Assembly (NCBI GenBank): GCA_028554795.2
Contig: CM068839.1
Span: forward strand, 89,066,182-89,130,181
From: Sinohyriopsis cumingii
Lineage: Eukaryota > Mollusca > Bivalvia > Unionida > Unionidae
Reading direction: 5' to 3'
DNA length: 64,000 nt
Shown here: positions 53,066 to 62,550 of the stretch, piece by piece
Layout: each line of letters starts with the position of its first letter
Position numbering within the stretch: the first letter of the stretch is position 1
Notes under the pieces: model-generated
Told to the model about the DNA's origin: nothing
What the model saw: only the letters and a program-made list of their open reading frames with translations
The model's database searches: none
Translations under genes and position numbers: made by a program

Positions 53066-53475
53066 CTGCTAAAAGACTCGAATAGAGGTTCCATTTCATA
53101 ATATATGTTTGTGTCGTCATTCATTGCATACTTAAACCTGCTAAAAGACTCGAATAGAGGTTCCATTTCATAATATATGTGCCGTCCATGCATAATCTGA
53201 GCTCGCTAAAGACTCGATAGGGGCTCTTCATTCATTAAATGTTCTGTGTGCCTGGTGAACTTGGTAGAATGCGATGGCAATCTGCGAGTTCTTGGCTGTA
53301 CTGTCCATGCATAATTTGAGCTCGCTAAAGACTCGATAGGGGCTCTTCATTCATTAAATGTTCTGTGTGCCTGGTGAACTTGGTAGAATGCGATGGCAAT
53401 CTGCGAGTTCTTGGCTGTACTGTCCTTGAAACATCCCGACGAACTCGCTAAAGACTCGATAGGGGTTCTGTAGGG
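53066..53475. repeat. tandem repeats sharing GCTAAAGACTCGATAGGGG
   Basis: Five copies of the core motif (two as GCTAAAAGACTCGAATAGAGG). The last part is a 119-bp direct repeat (53,184 and 53,303) plus a partial third copy. Non-coding. Confidence 0.85.
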
Positions 53476-53512
53476 AAAATTTTTTTTTATTTTAAAGATT
53501 TATATATTATAT

Positions 53513-53889
53513 AATGAACCATGAAAATATCGAAGACATTATTTCTGCTATCAAAAAACTAGAAGAAAACAAAATTAATATATCTGATGAACTAAATCCT
53601 GAAAAAAATAATATCTGATTTTGAAACGTTAGAAGAGCTTAAGAACGAAAATAAGTACGTTCTATCATCTCAATATAAGTTCATAAAACGGATTCAGGCA
53701 GCTATGTTTCAGTCACTGGCTATGATGAGCGATGATCAAGTAAATAAATTTGTTCCTCTTTCTATCGCAGTAGAAAAGGTCAGATCGGGATTATCCAGCG
53801 AGTATCAAACGAAAAAGACAATCAGTACCCGCATAAGATACTTAACAAAAATTATGTCAGCGGGTAACGACCAAAGCACCCCTGTCTGA
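53513..53889 (+). pseudogene. small helical protein, one frameshift
   Basis: Starts directly after TATTATATA with MNHENIEDIISAIKKLEENK, shifts frame in an A6 run near 53,600, then continues as SDFETLEELKNENKYVL to the TGA at 53,889. Helical and charged, about 124 codons; no family recognised. The shift may be a homopolymer error. Confidence 0.55.
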
Positions 53890-54420
53890 ATTATTATTTA
53901 TTTATTCTGAAATATTTTATTTATTTCTGAAATATTTTATTTATTTCTGAATTATTATTTATTTATTCTGAATTATTATTTATTTATTCTGAGATTATAT
54001 TTATTCTGAGATTATATTTATTCTGAAATATTATATTTATTCTGAGATTATATTCTGAAATATTATCTTTATTCTGAAATATTTTATTTTTTTTCTGAAA
54101 TTGATGGGTTAGTTGGTATTCAGATTTATGTAAAATGATCAAATTTGCAATTTTGATGGGTTAGTTGGTACTCAGATTTATGTAAAATGATCAAATTTGC
54201 AATTTTGATGGGTTAGTTGGTACTCACATTTATTATATTTATTCTGAGATTATATTTATTCTGAAATATTATATATTTATTCTGAGATTGATGGGTTAGT
54301 TGGTACTCAGATTTATGTAAAATGATCAATTTCGTAATTTTGATGGGTTAGTTGGTACTCAGATTTATGTAAAATGATCAATTTCGTAATTTTGATGAGT
54401 TAGTTGGTACTCAGATTTAT
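53890..54420. repeat. TTTATTCTGAAAT repeats and 52-bp tandem repeats
   Basis: Short TTATTTATTCTGAAAT repeats to about 54,100, then six copies of a 52-53-bp unit beginning GATGGGTTAGTTGGTACTCA at 54,102, 54,154, 54,207, 54,290, 54,342 and 54,394. Non-coding, in the gap between convergent genes. Confidence 0.9.
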
Positions 54421-54441
54421 TATTTATTTTATTTTCTGAAT

Positions 54442-54676
54442 TATCCATCAGATCGTAGGGGTAAGTTGCTTGATTCTCTAATTGATTTCAATTGAATAAA
54501 ATACCAAAACCAACAAAAATTAGAAAAAATCAGTAAAATTAGCTCAAATATCAGTAAAATTATCTAAAAAAATATGTAATTTTTTACTGATTTACTGGCT
54601 TTTACTGGTTTTGATATTTTATTCAATTGAAATCAATTAGAGAATCAAGCAACTTACCCCAACGATCTAATGGATA
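54442..54676. repeat. long inverted repeat, 71-bp arms
   Basis: Arms 54,442-54,512 and 54,606-54,676 are almost perfectly complementary (core AAGTTGCTTGATTCTCTAAT) around a 93-nt loop with CAGTAAAATTA-type subrepeats. It lies between convergent genes and could act as a terminator, an origin or a double-stranded RNA source. Confidence 0.9.
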
Positions 54677-54823
54677 AAATCACCCAAAATGGGTAAAATA
54701 CCCATCAAAAACACGCAATTTGTTGATTTTTCACTGAAATTCAGAAGAAAAATATTTCTGATAAAATAAAATATTTCTGATAAAATAAAATAAAGTAAAA
54801 TATTTCTTAATCCGCTCCTTATT

Positions 54824-55096
54824 TTATTCATTCTGGAATATTATTTTTTTAAGTTGATCGGCTTTAATACAGGAGTGTGCATAATTTAGAATCTGATCTC
54901 TGCTACAAATGATCTCGATAATACGTTTTGGACGGAGCTCATCTAACTGTTCTTGTGTTAATAAGAAATCCTCACTTCCGTATTCATCAATAACTAAATT
55001 AACGTTAAATTGTTCCATGTTTTGTGAAAACGCTGTTCTGATGGCGTTTTCAAGTACTTCTTTGTCGTTTATAAAAACCCTCACGTGCTGGTACAT
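54824..55096 (-). CDS. hypothetical 90-aa protein
   Basis: Starts directly after ATATTATATA (MYQHVRVFINDKEVLENAIR). Predicted mixed alpha/beta with LTQEQLDELRPKRIIEIIC. No family is recognised. It follows the penton-like gene on the same strand 22 bp downstream, so it is likely real. Confidence 0.6.
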   Translation of the reverse strand: MYQHVRVFINDKEVLENAIRTAFSQNMEQFNVNLVIDEYGSEDFLLTQEQLDELRPKRIIEIICSRDQILNYAHSCIKADQLKKIIFQNE

Positions 55097-55118
55097 TATA
55101 TAATATTTACTTGATTAA

Positions 55119-56549
55119 TTAAGATTTCACATACAGATTTATCACAAGTTCTTCTCCACGTATGTCAATTAAGCGATTGAGGTGGTCTGTGAGCTTAAAA
55201 TTTATTCGTGTTAACATATTATTGTGACACCGCAGATAAACAGGATTAGTTGGTTCTTGCACGATTAAACTTCCAGGGGAAACTTGTGGTGTAAATGTAT
55301 ATAAAATATATCCTTGTTGAGCCTGATTTGATTTTCCGAGATCTATTTGATAACTACCATCGACTACGTCACAAAACAGATTGACCACGATCGTGCTGGT
55401 TATATTAACGATTCCCGGAGATATATGTCTGCCGCCGCCATGTGGATCATTATTATATCTGAGAACAGTTGGAGGTGGTATTAGTTTTTTCCACGCATCG
55501 AGTATTTTAGGAAAGTTTTCGTCGATAAGATCGTTTAATAATTTTACTAGTTCTCCAGCATCAATCCCCGGTATTACAAATGTTGGTAATTGTTGTTCAG
55601 TTATTTTGTAATGATTGAGAAACCATGGTTTAGCTTTATAATTATCAATATTTTCATCACCGTATTTAACCATGTTCACAATGATAGTTTTATTAGCGTA
55701 TCTAATATCTGATATGACCTGATTTAGATGTTTTATCGTCTCAATGATTTTTTGTTTTACGTCATCGCTGTAGCTATCAGAAAAGAAATTTCGTAGTTTG
55801 TTGATTGATTGTTTAAATTCAAAATTAACAGGATCAGAATATGATTTAATAAATTCTTCATCAACGAGTGGAGACACCCTAGCACCTGAATAAATATTAC
55901 GTACATTTTCTATTCTTTTAGGAAGGTTTTCACCATCAGGAGCCCTTATGAAAAAGGAAATACCACCGGCCCTCCGGCTCCACGGATATTTACCTCTATA
56001 TTCAGGAGTTGTTATAAATTTTGCTTCGTCCGTGAGAAAATCAGCCCGTGTTGGTTCAGGTGGTATCGATGTTATCGGTGGTGATATTTCAGGCCAACCT
56101 AGTACGGATCTTATCGTGGATTGATAAATATCAACGACGTATTCGGGAGAATGTATCTCAACCGTCGAAGATAGCGTCGGTTCATGAACGTTAATTGATA
56201 TTTTTGCTTCTTTTCCGGTTATTGATTTTATTCTACGCTGAAATTCCTCATTGATATCTTCAATCTCATAACTACCAGTGGGTATTCCAACATCTATCCA
56301 GTCAGGAGTACCATCTGGTTTGTTCTTGTTAGCAAATACGAGCGAATTATTTGCTGGTGTACCATGAAATGATTTTGATCTGATATTTGGCCAGCTGTAA
56401 TATACCCGTAATTGAGCTAACGCTATTTCTTTTACTGGAATTGCAGTAGGAAAATTAATACTAAATTCAGGATTAGATGAACTTACCGAGATCATCGTTA
56501 TCTTTGGCGGAGTTGTGTTAGTCACGATCTGCTGCAGTAATTCTGTCAT
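55119..56549 (-). CDS. penton-like capsid protein
   Basis: 476 residues, intact. The N-terminus has the penton-like pattern of Polintons/adintoviruses: FPTAIPVKEIALAQLRVYYS, then GSYEIEDINEEFQRRI. The C-terminus HNNMLTRINFKLTDHLNRLI and RGEELVINLYV matches the family end. The middle ~170 residues are a helical insertion (KQSINKLRNFFSDSYSDD) not present in element 1. It would form the fivefold vertices. Confidence 0.82.
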   Translation of the reverse strand: MTELLQQIVTNTTPPKITMISVSSSNPEFSINFPTAIPVKEIALAQLRVYYSWPNIRSKSFHGTPANNSLVFANKNKPDGTPDWIDVGIPTGSYEIEDINEEFQRRIKSITGKEAKISINVHEPTLSSTVEIHSPEYVVDIYQSTIRSVLGWPEISPPITSIPPEPTRADFLTDEAKFITTPEYRGKYPWSRRAGGISFFIRAPDGENLPKRIENVRNIYSGARVSPLVDEEFIKSYSDPVNFEFKQSINKLRNFFSDSYSDDVKQKIIETIKHLNQVISDIRYANKTIIVNMVKYGDENIDNYKAKPWFLNHYKITEQQLPTFVIPGIDAGELVKLLNDLIDENFPKILDAWKKLIPPPTVLRYNNDPHGGGRHISPGIVNITSTIVVNLFCDVVDGSYQIDLGKSNQAQQGYILYTFTPQVSPGSLIVQEPTNPVYLRCHNNMLTRINFKLTDHLNRLIDIRGEELVINLYVKS

Positions 56550-57002
56550 TATTAATATTTGTATCTTTAATACCGATACCTTCGTCGTATATTTTAGTCA
56601 CCATTGAAAACTCGAAATCGGATATAATTCCATCACTGAGACTCGCTGATAACAACGAGGATAATTTCGAGTATGCTACCGTCGCTGTGTGTAATTTTAT
56701 TATGTAATCGGATAATCTTTCGTTCGTGCAAGTACATATTTTTTTGCGATGATATTGAGCACACCTGCAATCGTTGTTGCCGCTGAAATACAAATAGTTA
56801 CAGCTACTGGTGCCATCATTGTCACCGCTGATAATATGACACCGGTTCCAGCAACAACAGCGGAAACTGAATAAACAATCACATCAACGATAACTAATCG
56901 TCGTCGATATGTTTTTACTTTTACTGTATATTGTTCGACTTGATCTTTTAGCGCCGCCTGCCATTCACGCGCTTGATTGTACCTGTATTGTGCACCATCC
57001 AT
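56545..57002 (-). pseudogene. membrane protein with helical tail, one frameshift
   Basis: Starts at 57,002 (MDGAQYRYNQAREWQAAL) with a coiled-coil-like segment, then two hydrophobic spans (VIVYSVSAVVAGTGVIL and VAVTICISAATTIAGVL). In an A7 run near 56,740 the frame shifts; the second part (LSDYIIKLHTATVAYSKLSSLL, then DGIISDFEFSMV) continues to the TGA at 56,518-56,545. This arrangement (helix, two spans, a helical end with an IS-EF segment) is one I associate with a recurring adintovirus protein near the penton gene. Role unknown. Confidence 0.68.
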
Positions 57003-57008
57003 ATATTT

Positions 57009-58031
57009 TTATGCAGTAACCAATTGAGGTGTTTCAGCTACAAATTCCAAACACCACCAGTAAGATGTTGCGGTTAATTTCTTATCAGCTGCTTCCAGAA
57101 TAAATATTTCTTCGGTTCCGCTATTTAATATAACAGATACAACCCCGGAAAACCTGTCGGTGGAATGACGCCATGGAAACGTTGTAAATATCTCAAATCG
57201 CGCAGCACTGAACACGAACAACCTGTACACGCCAGTGACTGTTGCAGTATAGCTAATAGTTTTATTTTGCTGCGACCATGTTGCAAATCCCGATGATACC
57301 GTGCACACGATGTTTGTGATATGTCCGTGAGTTATTCCGGTTGGAATTTTAATCAGACCGGTTTTGTTAACGATCTCAGGAATCGCCGCTACAATGTTTT
57401 GCTGTGTTTGTTTGATCGTGTCTAGGTTAGTTTTGATATCAACGAGTTTCATGTCAATGGCGTGCGGAGTGCCGAAGAATTTATCTATAGATTCGTCGGT
57501 TTTTTGAAAATTTCTTCGAAATCTTCCAAAAGCGCCTACGTGAACATCATACTCGGCCCGCAGCGTGGATAATTTATTATCTACGGTACCATAGCTAATG
57601 TCAACATACTTTTTTGTTGCTGCGTCTTCGCCGGATGTTGGATCTCTTAAAACCACTATTTTATTTCCGTTCATACTGAGTTCACCCGTCATTGTGTCGC
57701 CGGTGTTTCTCACACGATTAGCAACGCTTCTTGTCATTTCATCTCTGATGGTTGCAAACGATATACTTGAATCCCTGATTCTGCCGCCGTCAGTAAACAC
57801 AGGAATATTATCTGTAACTTCACCGAGTATTCGTCGAACTATATCATTCCATCTGATATTGCTCGTTTTTAGTTTACCATATCGATCTTGAAAAATAACA
57901 ACCTCATCTGGGTCAACTCCAGCCAGGTTCATAATATCAGCGAGGTCATCCTTAGTCGCGTACTTCGACAGATCAACATCGCCGGATGTTCTCTTAACAC
58001 GTGAAGAAGATCTTCCGTAAATATCAACCAT
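57009..58031 (-). CDS. fibre-like protein
   Basis: 340 residues, intact. The segment GDTMTGELSMNGNKIVVLRD...DAATKKYVD is the repeat found in phage tail fibres and adintovirus fibre-like proteins. A helical stalk region follows (~residues 160-230), then a beta-rich C-terminal part (TATVTGVYRLFVFSAARF) that could be the receptor-binding head. Its position beside the penton-like gene fits a vertex spike. Confidence 0.8.
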   Translation of the reverse strand: MVDIYGRSSSRVKRTSGDVDLSKYATKDDLADIMNLAGVDPDEVVIFQDRYGKLKTSNIRWNDIVRRILGEVTDNIPVFTDGGRIRDSSISFATIRDEMTRSVANRVRNTGDTMTGELSMNGNKIVVLRDPTSGEDAATKKYVDISYGTVDNKLSTLRAEYDVHVGAFGRFRRNFQKTDESIDKFFGTPHAIDMKLVDIKTNLDTIKQTQQNIVAAIPEIVNKTGLIKIPTGITHGHITNIVCTVSSGFATWSQQNKTISYTATVTGVYRLFVFSAARFEIFTTFPWRHSTDRFSGVVSVILNSGTEEIFILEAADKKLTATSYWWCLEFVAETPQLVTA

Positions 58032-58049
58032 TATAATAAGACCTGTTGT

Positions 58050-58490
58050 TTAAAACGCTTTACGCGAAACGAATCGGTTACTTGTATAATCATGCACGAC
58101 TTTATGTGGTGGTTTGGATGATTTTGATATAGCGTCGAGTACATTAATTACTTCACGGCCACATATTGGCGGATCTGTCATTGTTTGTGTGGGTAGCGTT
58201 GAATACCAAACTTTGGAACCTCTGGTTCTTGCGTGGAGTGGTGCGACATACTTGATAAATTCAACGGGTGGAGCTAACCCGTACGAATCAAAATAAACGA
58301 TTCCACGTGGATCAACCGCGTATGATACCCAATGAGTACGGGGTCCAGAACGTTCGTCTAGATTAATAATACCCGTTTCAAGTTTATTCGGTTGTTTTGG
58401 TAATTGATCTCGCATAAAAACACCTCTAAAGGCTTTTATTTTTTAATTTTTTAGCAGCATCAAGTAAATCAAAATTTGATGCTGAAGTAT
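58050..58490 (-). pseudogene. adenain-like cysteine protease, frameshifted near N-terminus
   Basis: The main frame (58,415 to 58,050) has INLDERSGPRTHWVSYAVD with the catalytic His, YFDSYGLAPP, and PICGREVINVLDAI with the catalytic Cys, typical of adenovirus-type maturation proteases. The expected N-terminus is split: FRGVFMRDQLP is preceded in frame by a stop, and FDLLDAAKKLK lies in another frame across an A-rich run at about 58,435-58,452. Such proteases cleave capsid and core precursors during virion maturation. No start codon is evident. Confidence 0.82.
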
Positions 58491-58933
58491 CTAACGTGGA
58501 AGCCTCAGACCTCTTCCCCAGCGAGATCCGGGTAATCTTAGACCGCGTCCCTTTTTTTGTATCCACTTCCAGTTGCTTTCTTTAGAGCCATTCCAGCAGC
58601 TGTTCCAACAGCACCTAGCGCGGCTGCTTTTGCTACGGCTGGAGCAGCAGCAGCTATTAATGCTGGTATAGCCGCAAGAAGTGGAAATATACCACCCGTT
58701 TTAACCATGTCTTTGATGGCGCTCGGGGAAAGATGAAATTGAACTCCAGTTTTTGATTCCAGGGCTTTATTGAAATGTTTAATCTGATTATTTGTCAACG
58801 ATAATTTGTTTGGACCACCACTAATCTGATCTCGTTTTAGTGATATTTTAGTTCCGCATTTGTTGGCGGTTTTTGATTGAAGCTTTTTTGCCTGACCAGG
58901 AGTCAGAGTAACATTAACATGACCATACGACAT
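58491..58933 (-). pseudogene. pX-like core protein, frame shift near C-terminus
   Basis: The 131-residue frame 58,933-58,538 has a lysine-rich start (HVNVTLTPGQAKKLQSK, then KISLKRDQISGG), the LSLTNNQIKHFNKAL segment, and a long alanine-rich hydrophobic stretch (LLAAIPALIAAAAPAVAKAA) then KKATGSGYKK. After an A7 run at 58,552-58,558 another frame encodes a basic RGLRLPGSRWGRG-type end to TAG at 58,491. It resembles the adintovirus core protein likened to adenovirus pX. The A-run shift may be an assembly error. Confidence 0.72.
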
Positions 58934-58967
58934 TTTTATATAAAATATATTTTTCTAAATAACATGA

Positions 58968-60392
58968 TTAAATATTTTCCACTGGTGCATCAACGACTCT
59001 CATTCGACCACTACCGCCTTCAAGTAACATGGCTTTATCGCTAAGTATGACCGCGATTGCTCTGTAGAAGGCACCAGCACCTGGTGGGTTAGTAACACGA
59101 GCTCGAAAGTGTATATCAACGACAGATTGTTTGGATAAATCAAGATGTTCTAGTGAAAAATAATAAATCGGATATAGACCTGTAAAATCTAATTGTAATA
59201 TTTGCAAACCAGTATCTATATTTTGATCACGTCCCATGAATGACATTAAACGATGATATGCACGCGCTACATGATTTTGATCAAAATTTAACAATATATC
59301 TTCATCTGGTTCTTGATGTCCATTTATCCGTAAGAAAACTTCATTAACTCCAAGATTGTCAAATATCATATGTGAATGTTCTTCATTATTCGTCCGATCA
59401 TTATTTTGCAGCGCAATAAAAATATGTCGTGATGAAGAAACACCCTGTTGTGATGCTATATGCCATGTAAATAAACCATTAACATTGCTTTGAATAGCAT
59501 CTGTGGTTACTGTTAACCATGATAACAATGATTTACCGCCTTGATCCATAAAAGAGAGTAATTTTTGTTCCTCAGTAATTGATGGTGTCATTACTGGCAT
59601 CCACAATGAAAGTTTTGATATATTTACTTTACCATCAGCAACACCAGCACCTCGCCAGATTACATCATTATCATCACCTTTTCTTACGAGCACAATTGTG
59701 TGTTTAGCTCCAAAGATGACCTTTCTAACATTTCTGCAAAATCCAAAGATGTGAGATAATGGAATTGCACATGAAAAATTTCTACTATCTCCCGACAGCG
59801 CTGCTCGGCGCGTTGCAAATCCTAGGTTGTAAGTCGCATTAACATTTTTTATAATATCAAAAGCAGCACCTGGTCTGTCTGCGTGTTCAAAATCAGCTGG
59901 TTGTGGATCAGATGCAGTATCTCGAGGTGTCAGTAATTTAGTATACTGAACATGATCAGCGTTGTTGGTAATATCCTTAGCAAACATCATTGTTGGACTG
60001 GCCGATCTTGTGAAGTCGTCAGAATATCTCGCTAGACTAATTATTGTTGTGGCAACATCAACATCTTTCTGAATTGATTCAATATTTTTTCCATCAATCG
60101 TGTATGTGGCGCTATCAAACAACGCCATAATCCCGTTGTTGACAAAACCAACACGCAAGTTGATACCATATGGCGTATTAGCTACAACATTCGTTACAAG
60201 TCTACCTTCTACCTCAATAAACGCCTCAGCGGGCAAGAAATATCTACTTGTATCATGAACCTGTAATTCGATTCTCCCCCGCTGATTTGGTTGTCTTGCG
60301 TCATAAGAATAAAACTGATAATCACGTATAGATTCGTACTTAAGGACAGGTGCCTCCATATCAAATGCTGGGTCTGATTCGTGCTTGAACAT
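58968..60392 (-). CDS. major capsid protein of element 2
   Basis: 474 residues from MFKHESDPAFDM, which directly follows ATTATAATAAAA; six extra codons upstream are less likely. Hexon-like family: IELQVHDTSRYFLPAEAFIEVEG early, NNGIMALFDSATYTIDGK, LQILQLDFTGLYPIYYFSL and a C-terminal VVDIHFRARV strand. It shares the double-jelly-roll role with the element 1 capsid but little sequence. Intact. Confidence 0.9.
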   Translation of the reverse strand: MFKHESDPAFDMEAPVLKYESIRDYQFYSYDARQPNQRGRIELQVHDTSRYFLPAEAFIEVEGRLVTNVVANTPYGINLRVGFVNNGIMALFDSATYTIDGKNIESIQKDVDVATTIISLARYSDDFTRSASPTMMFAKDITNNADHVQYTKLLTPRDTASDPQPADFEHADRPGAAFDIIKNVNATYNLGFATRRAALSGDSRNFSCAIPLSHIFGFCRNVRKVIFGAKHTIVLVRKGDDNDVIWRGAGVADGKVNISKLSLWMPVMTPSITEEQKLLSFMDQGGKSLLSWLTVTTDAIQSNVNGLFTWHIASQQGVSSSRHIFIALQNNDRTNNEEHSHMIFDNLGVNEVFLRINGHQEPDEDILLNFDQNHVARAYHRLMSFMGRDQNIDTGLQILQLDFTGLYPIYYFSLEHLDLSKQSVVDIHFRARVTNPPGAGAFYRAIAVILSDKAMLLEGGSGRMRVVDAPVENI

Positions 60393-60413
60393 TTTTATTA
60401 TAATTACCATTTT

Positions 60414-60878
60414 TCAAATGATGATCATCGTCGACGAAGACCGCTTCCTGCTATTAAATTTGCTGTTATATTTTTTTTCTGCTTCTTCAGATATCGCCGC
60501 TAGTTTTTGATTTGCAGCCTGATTTATTATTTTACTTACGTCTGCGGACATCACCTCAGTACTTGCCAGTTTCACCGGTGGTTGTTGTTTTCGTCGCAAT
60601 AATCGTGCTAGTCTTTCTTTGATTGCCGAGAATGCCTTACCAGCAACATTGACAATTGCTCCAGGAGCTTTATCACGAACAATATCAATAGCTTTCATCG
60701 ATAATTGTTTTGCAACAGGTATTGCTTTTGGAGCTATCCTTGTAAATAATCCCTGAATAACATCACCAAGTCCATCTCCGTAAGTAGCTCTGTAGATTGG
60801 TAATCGTGAGTTTACCGCTCTGACCTGCATGGGTTTACGATGATTATCATGTATGATCATCTTATTTTTATTTACCAT
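60414..60878 (-). CDS. pVI-like minor virion protein
   Basis: 154 residues. RLPIYRATYGDGLGDVIQGL followed by an amphipathic helix (FTRIAPKAIPVAKQLSMKA) matches the pVI-like pattern, and a basic RLARLLRRKQQP stretch and helical tail follow. The equivalent element 1 gene is at 14,286. A shorter start at the methionine of MQVRAV is possible. The family is linked to membrane lysis and capsid-core attachment. Confidence 0.75.
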   Translation of the reverse strand: MVNKNKMIIHDNHRKPMQVRAVNSRLPIYRATYGDGLGDVIQGLFTRIAPKAIPVAKQLSMKAIDIVRDKAPGAIVNVAGKAFSAIKERLARLLRRKQQPPVKLASTEVMSADVSKIINQAANQKLAAISEEAEKKYNSKFNSRKRSSSTMIII

Positions 60879-60889
60879 TTATTTAACAA

Positions 60890-61935
60890 CTAGTCATCAG
60901 CAAGTTCATCGATATGTTCTCGGTAAACGCCGATTTCCATGATACCACCTTGAAATAATCGCCGACAAATATCAGATGCTTCATTAATTATTTCTGGTGA
61001 ATTATTTCCGGCACGTTTTCCTCCTATGAGAACCTCTAACCGTGACACATCATTAATGATATTATCAGGACAAATAAAATTATTTCCCAGACCACTGCCA
61101 GTAGCTCCTTCGTCTGATTTTTTAGGTGATGTCGCTCCAAACATTTCTTTAATTTTCGACATCATCGGCGAATAAGAAGATTGTTTTTGTTCTATTTGTC
61201 GCATAGGTGGAGAAAGTTGATACTGGGAGAGTTCTCCTTGTTCCTCTCTCTCTCTATAAAGTCTTTTTACTTCTTTATAAAGAGCTTTATATTTCAAATC
61301 ATCCCCTCTAGCTTGTCCTTTATTTGCATGCATGGGATATATCCATTTAATAAAATTATCATCTTTTGTTTTTTCATAAGGGGGGTTTAAAACAGCAGAT
61401 TTGTCAGATATATAATCTAATATTTTTTCGGGTAATTTTTCTCTTTTAGTATTTATAACATCTTCGACAAACCCTTCCTTAAAATTTGTAATTAATTTTA
61501 TATTTTCCTTTATTGGCCAGGGTTCAGGTGTATGTTCTTCCTTCGCGCCGGTGACTTCAGTATAAAGTTTTCCGATACTTTCAAGTACTTCTTCGCCGAC
61601 AGGTGGAGGTTGAGCCGCAGCTATTTCCCTGGCTATGCCAGGTGGAAGATCTCGTAAAATCTTCTTTGTTTGTTTAGTTCTTCTTGCTATTTTTTCGGTT
61701 TGTTCTGCTGTTTGTTTTCATACCGGAAGAAGATCCTCCTTGATGACTGTTGCAACTTTCTCAGTAGCTGCAGTGACGGGCTTAAACAGTTTTTTAGTGT
61801 CTTCTTCGTACTCAACTTGTGCTTCTTGTTGCGCTTGTAGATTTTTTCTAAATGAATCTCGCACGGGAAGAAATTTTTAATTGCTTCTAATCGTTCTCGT
61901 GCTATTCTTGCAGTATGAGATTCTGGATGTACCAT
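60890..61935 (-). pseudogene. structural-type protein, one frameshift and one stop
   Basis: Starts at 61,935 (MVHPESHTARIARERLEAIK), shifts frame near 61,872, meets TGA at 61,718-61,720 and then is open to 60,890. The product is helical and charged, with QTEKIARRTKQTKK, a proline-rich middle and LYKEVKRLYREREE near the C-terminal third. It is in the capsid cluster, directly upstream of the pVI-like gene. I associate this layout with a recurring adintovirus protein but cannot name a function. Confidence 0.65.
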
Positions 61936-61967
61936 TATTTTTAATATAACAATATTTTAATTAATAT

Positions 61968-62525
61968 AGCAGCAGAGAGGGATGACGATAAAATTAAATT
62001 GAATTAAATAGATATCATTAATATAATGAACAACTGTGCGTGGTTGCGTCAAGGAACCACTAACAAATGTGATAAAAAATGTCGTGGAGAATATTGTAAA
62101 AAACATAATTATCTTATAAAGAAAAACCCTCATGCTGGTCCACGAAGTTGTGTTGGTTGTAACAACGGCGTTAGAGGATTATATCAGATTTGCAAAAATT
62201 GCGGTGGAGATCGATACAGAAGTTTAATGATATATTACAGAAAAAGAAAGAACATAAATCCAAAAATAGAAAAACCACCATCAGAACTTGAATATTACTT
62301 GAAACATAGAACAAATTCCCAGGATTCAGATGAAGATTCCCAGGATTCAGATGAAGATTCCCAGGATTATTGAGCAGCGGGGGGGGGGGGGGCGTCTACA
62401 ATTCTGTTTGGGACAAACAATAATCGTAGATGTGGTATTGACCTCTATGAGGGGTCACTATTTTTTTGGGTCCAAACATAAGGGTGACCACTCCCTTAAG
62501 TGGTCTGATCACCCTCCCTGCTGCT
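61968..62525 (-). repeat. right terminal inverted repeat of element 2
   Basis: Inverted copy of 45,137-45,699; the main difference is the G run length (about 14 against 18). The inner edge starts AGCAGCAGAGAGGG and the outer edge, on the minus strand, AGCAGCAGGGAGGG. Confidence 0.93.
62026..62373 (+). CDS. TIR-encoded cysteine-rich zinc-binding protein, right copy
   Basis: Protein identical to 45,294-45,641 (115 residues). The perfect amino-acid match between the two TIR copies implies recent duplication, ongoing conversion or recent insertion. Confidence 0.78.
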   Translation: MNNCAWLRQGTTNKCDKKCRGEYCKKHNYLIKKNPHAGPRSCVGCNNGVRGLYQICKNCGGDRYRSLMIYYRKRKNINPKIEKPPSELEYYLKHRTNSQDSDEDSQDSDEDSQDY

Positions 62526-62530
62526 TATTG
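62526..62530. repeat. target-site duplication of element 2, right copy
   Basis: TATTG, followed by A; matches 45,132-45,136. Confidence 0.75.
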
Positions 62531-62550
62531 AGATCAACATGGACGAGAAA

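Larger units (their letters stand above)
45137..62525. mobile_element. Polinton/adintovirus-like element 2, 17,389 bp, decaying
   Basis: Bounded by ~560-bp TIRs starting AGCAGCAGGGAGG and a 5-6 bp duplication. It encodes packaging ATPase, zinc-ribbon/PLA2 protein, integrase, polymerase B-helicase, HNH nuclease, penton-like, membrane, fibre-like, adenain-like protease, pX-like core, major capsid and pVI-like proteins. Gene content is that of an adintovirus, but the proteins differ strongly from element 1, so the two belong to separate lineages. At least six nonsense codons and about six one-base shifts interrupt its genes; several shifts lie in A runs. The two copies of the TIR protein are identical, which points to fairly recent insertion despite the lesions. 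Confidence 0.95.
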
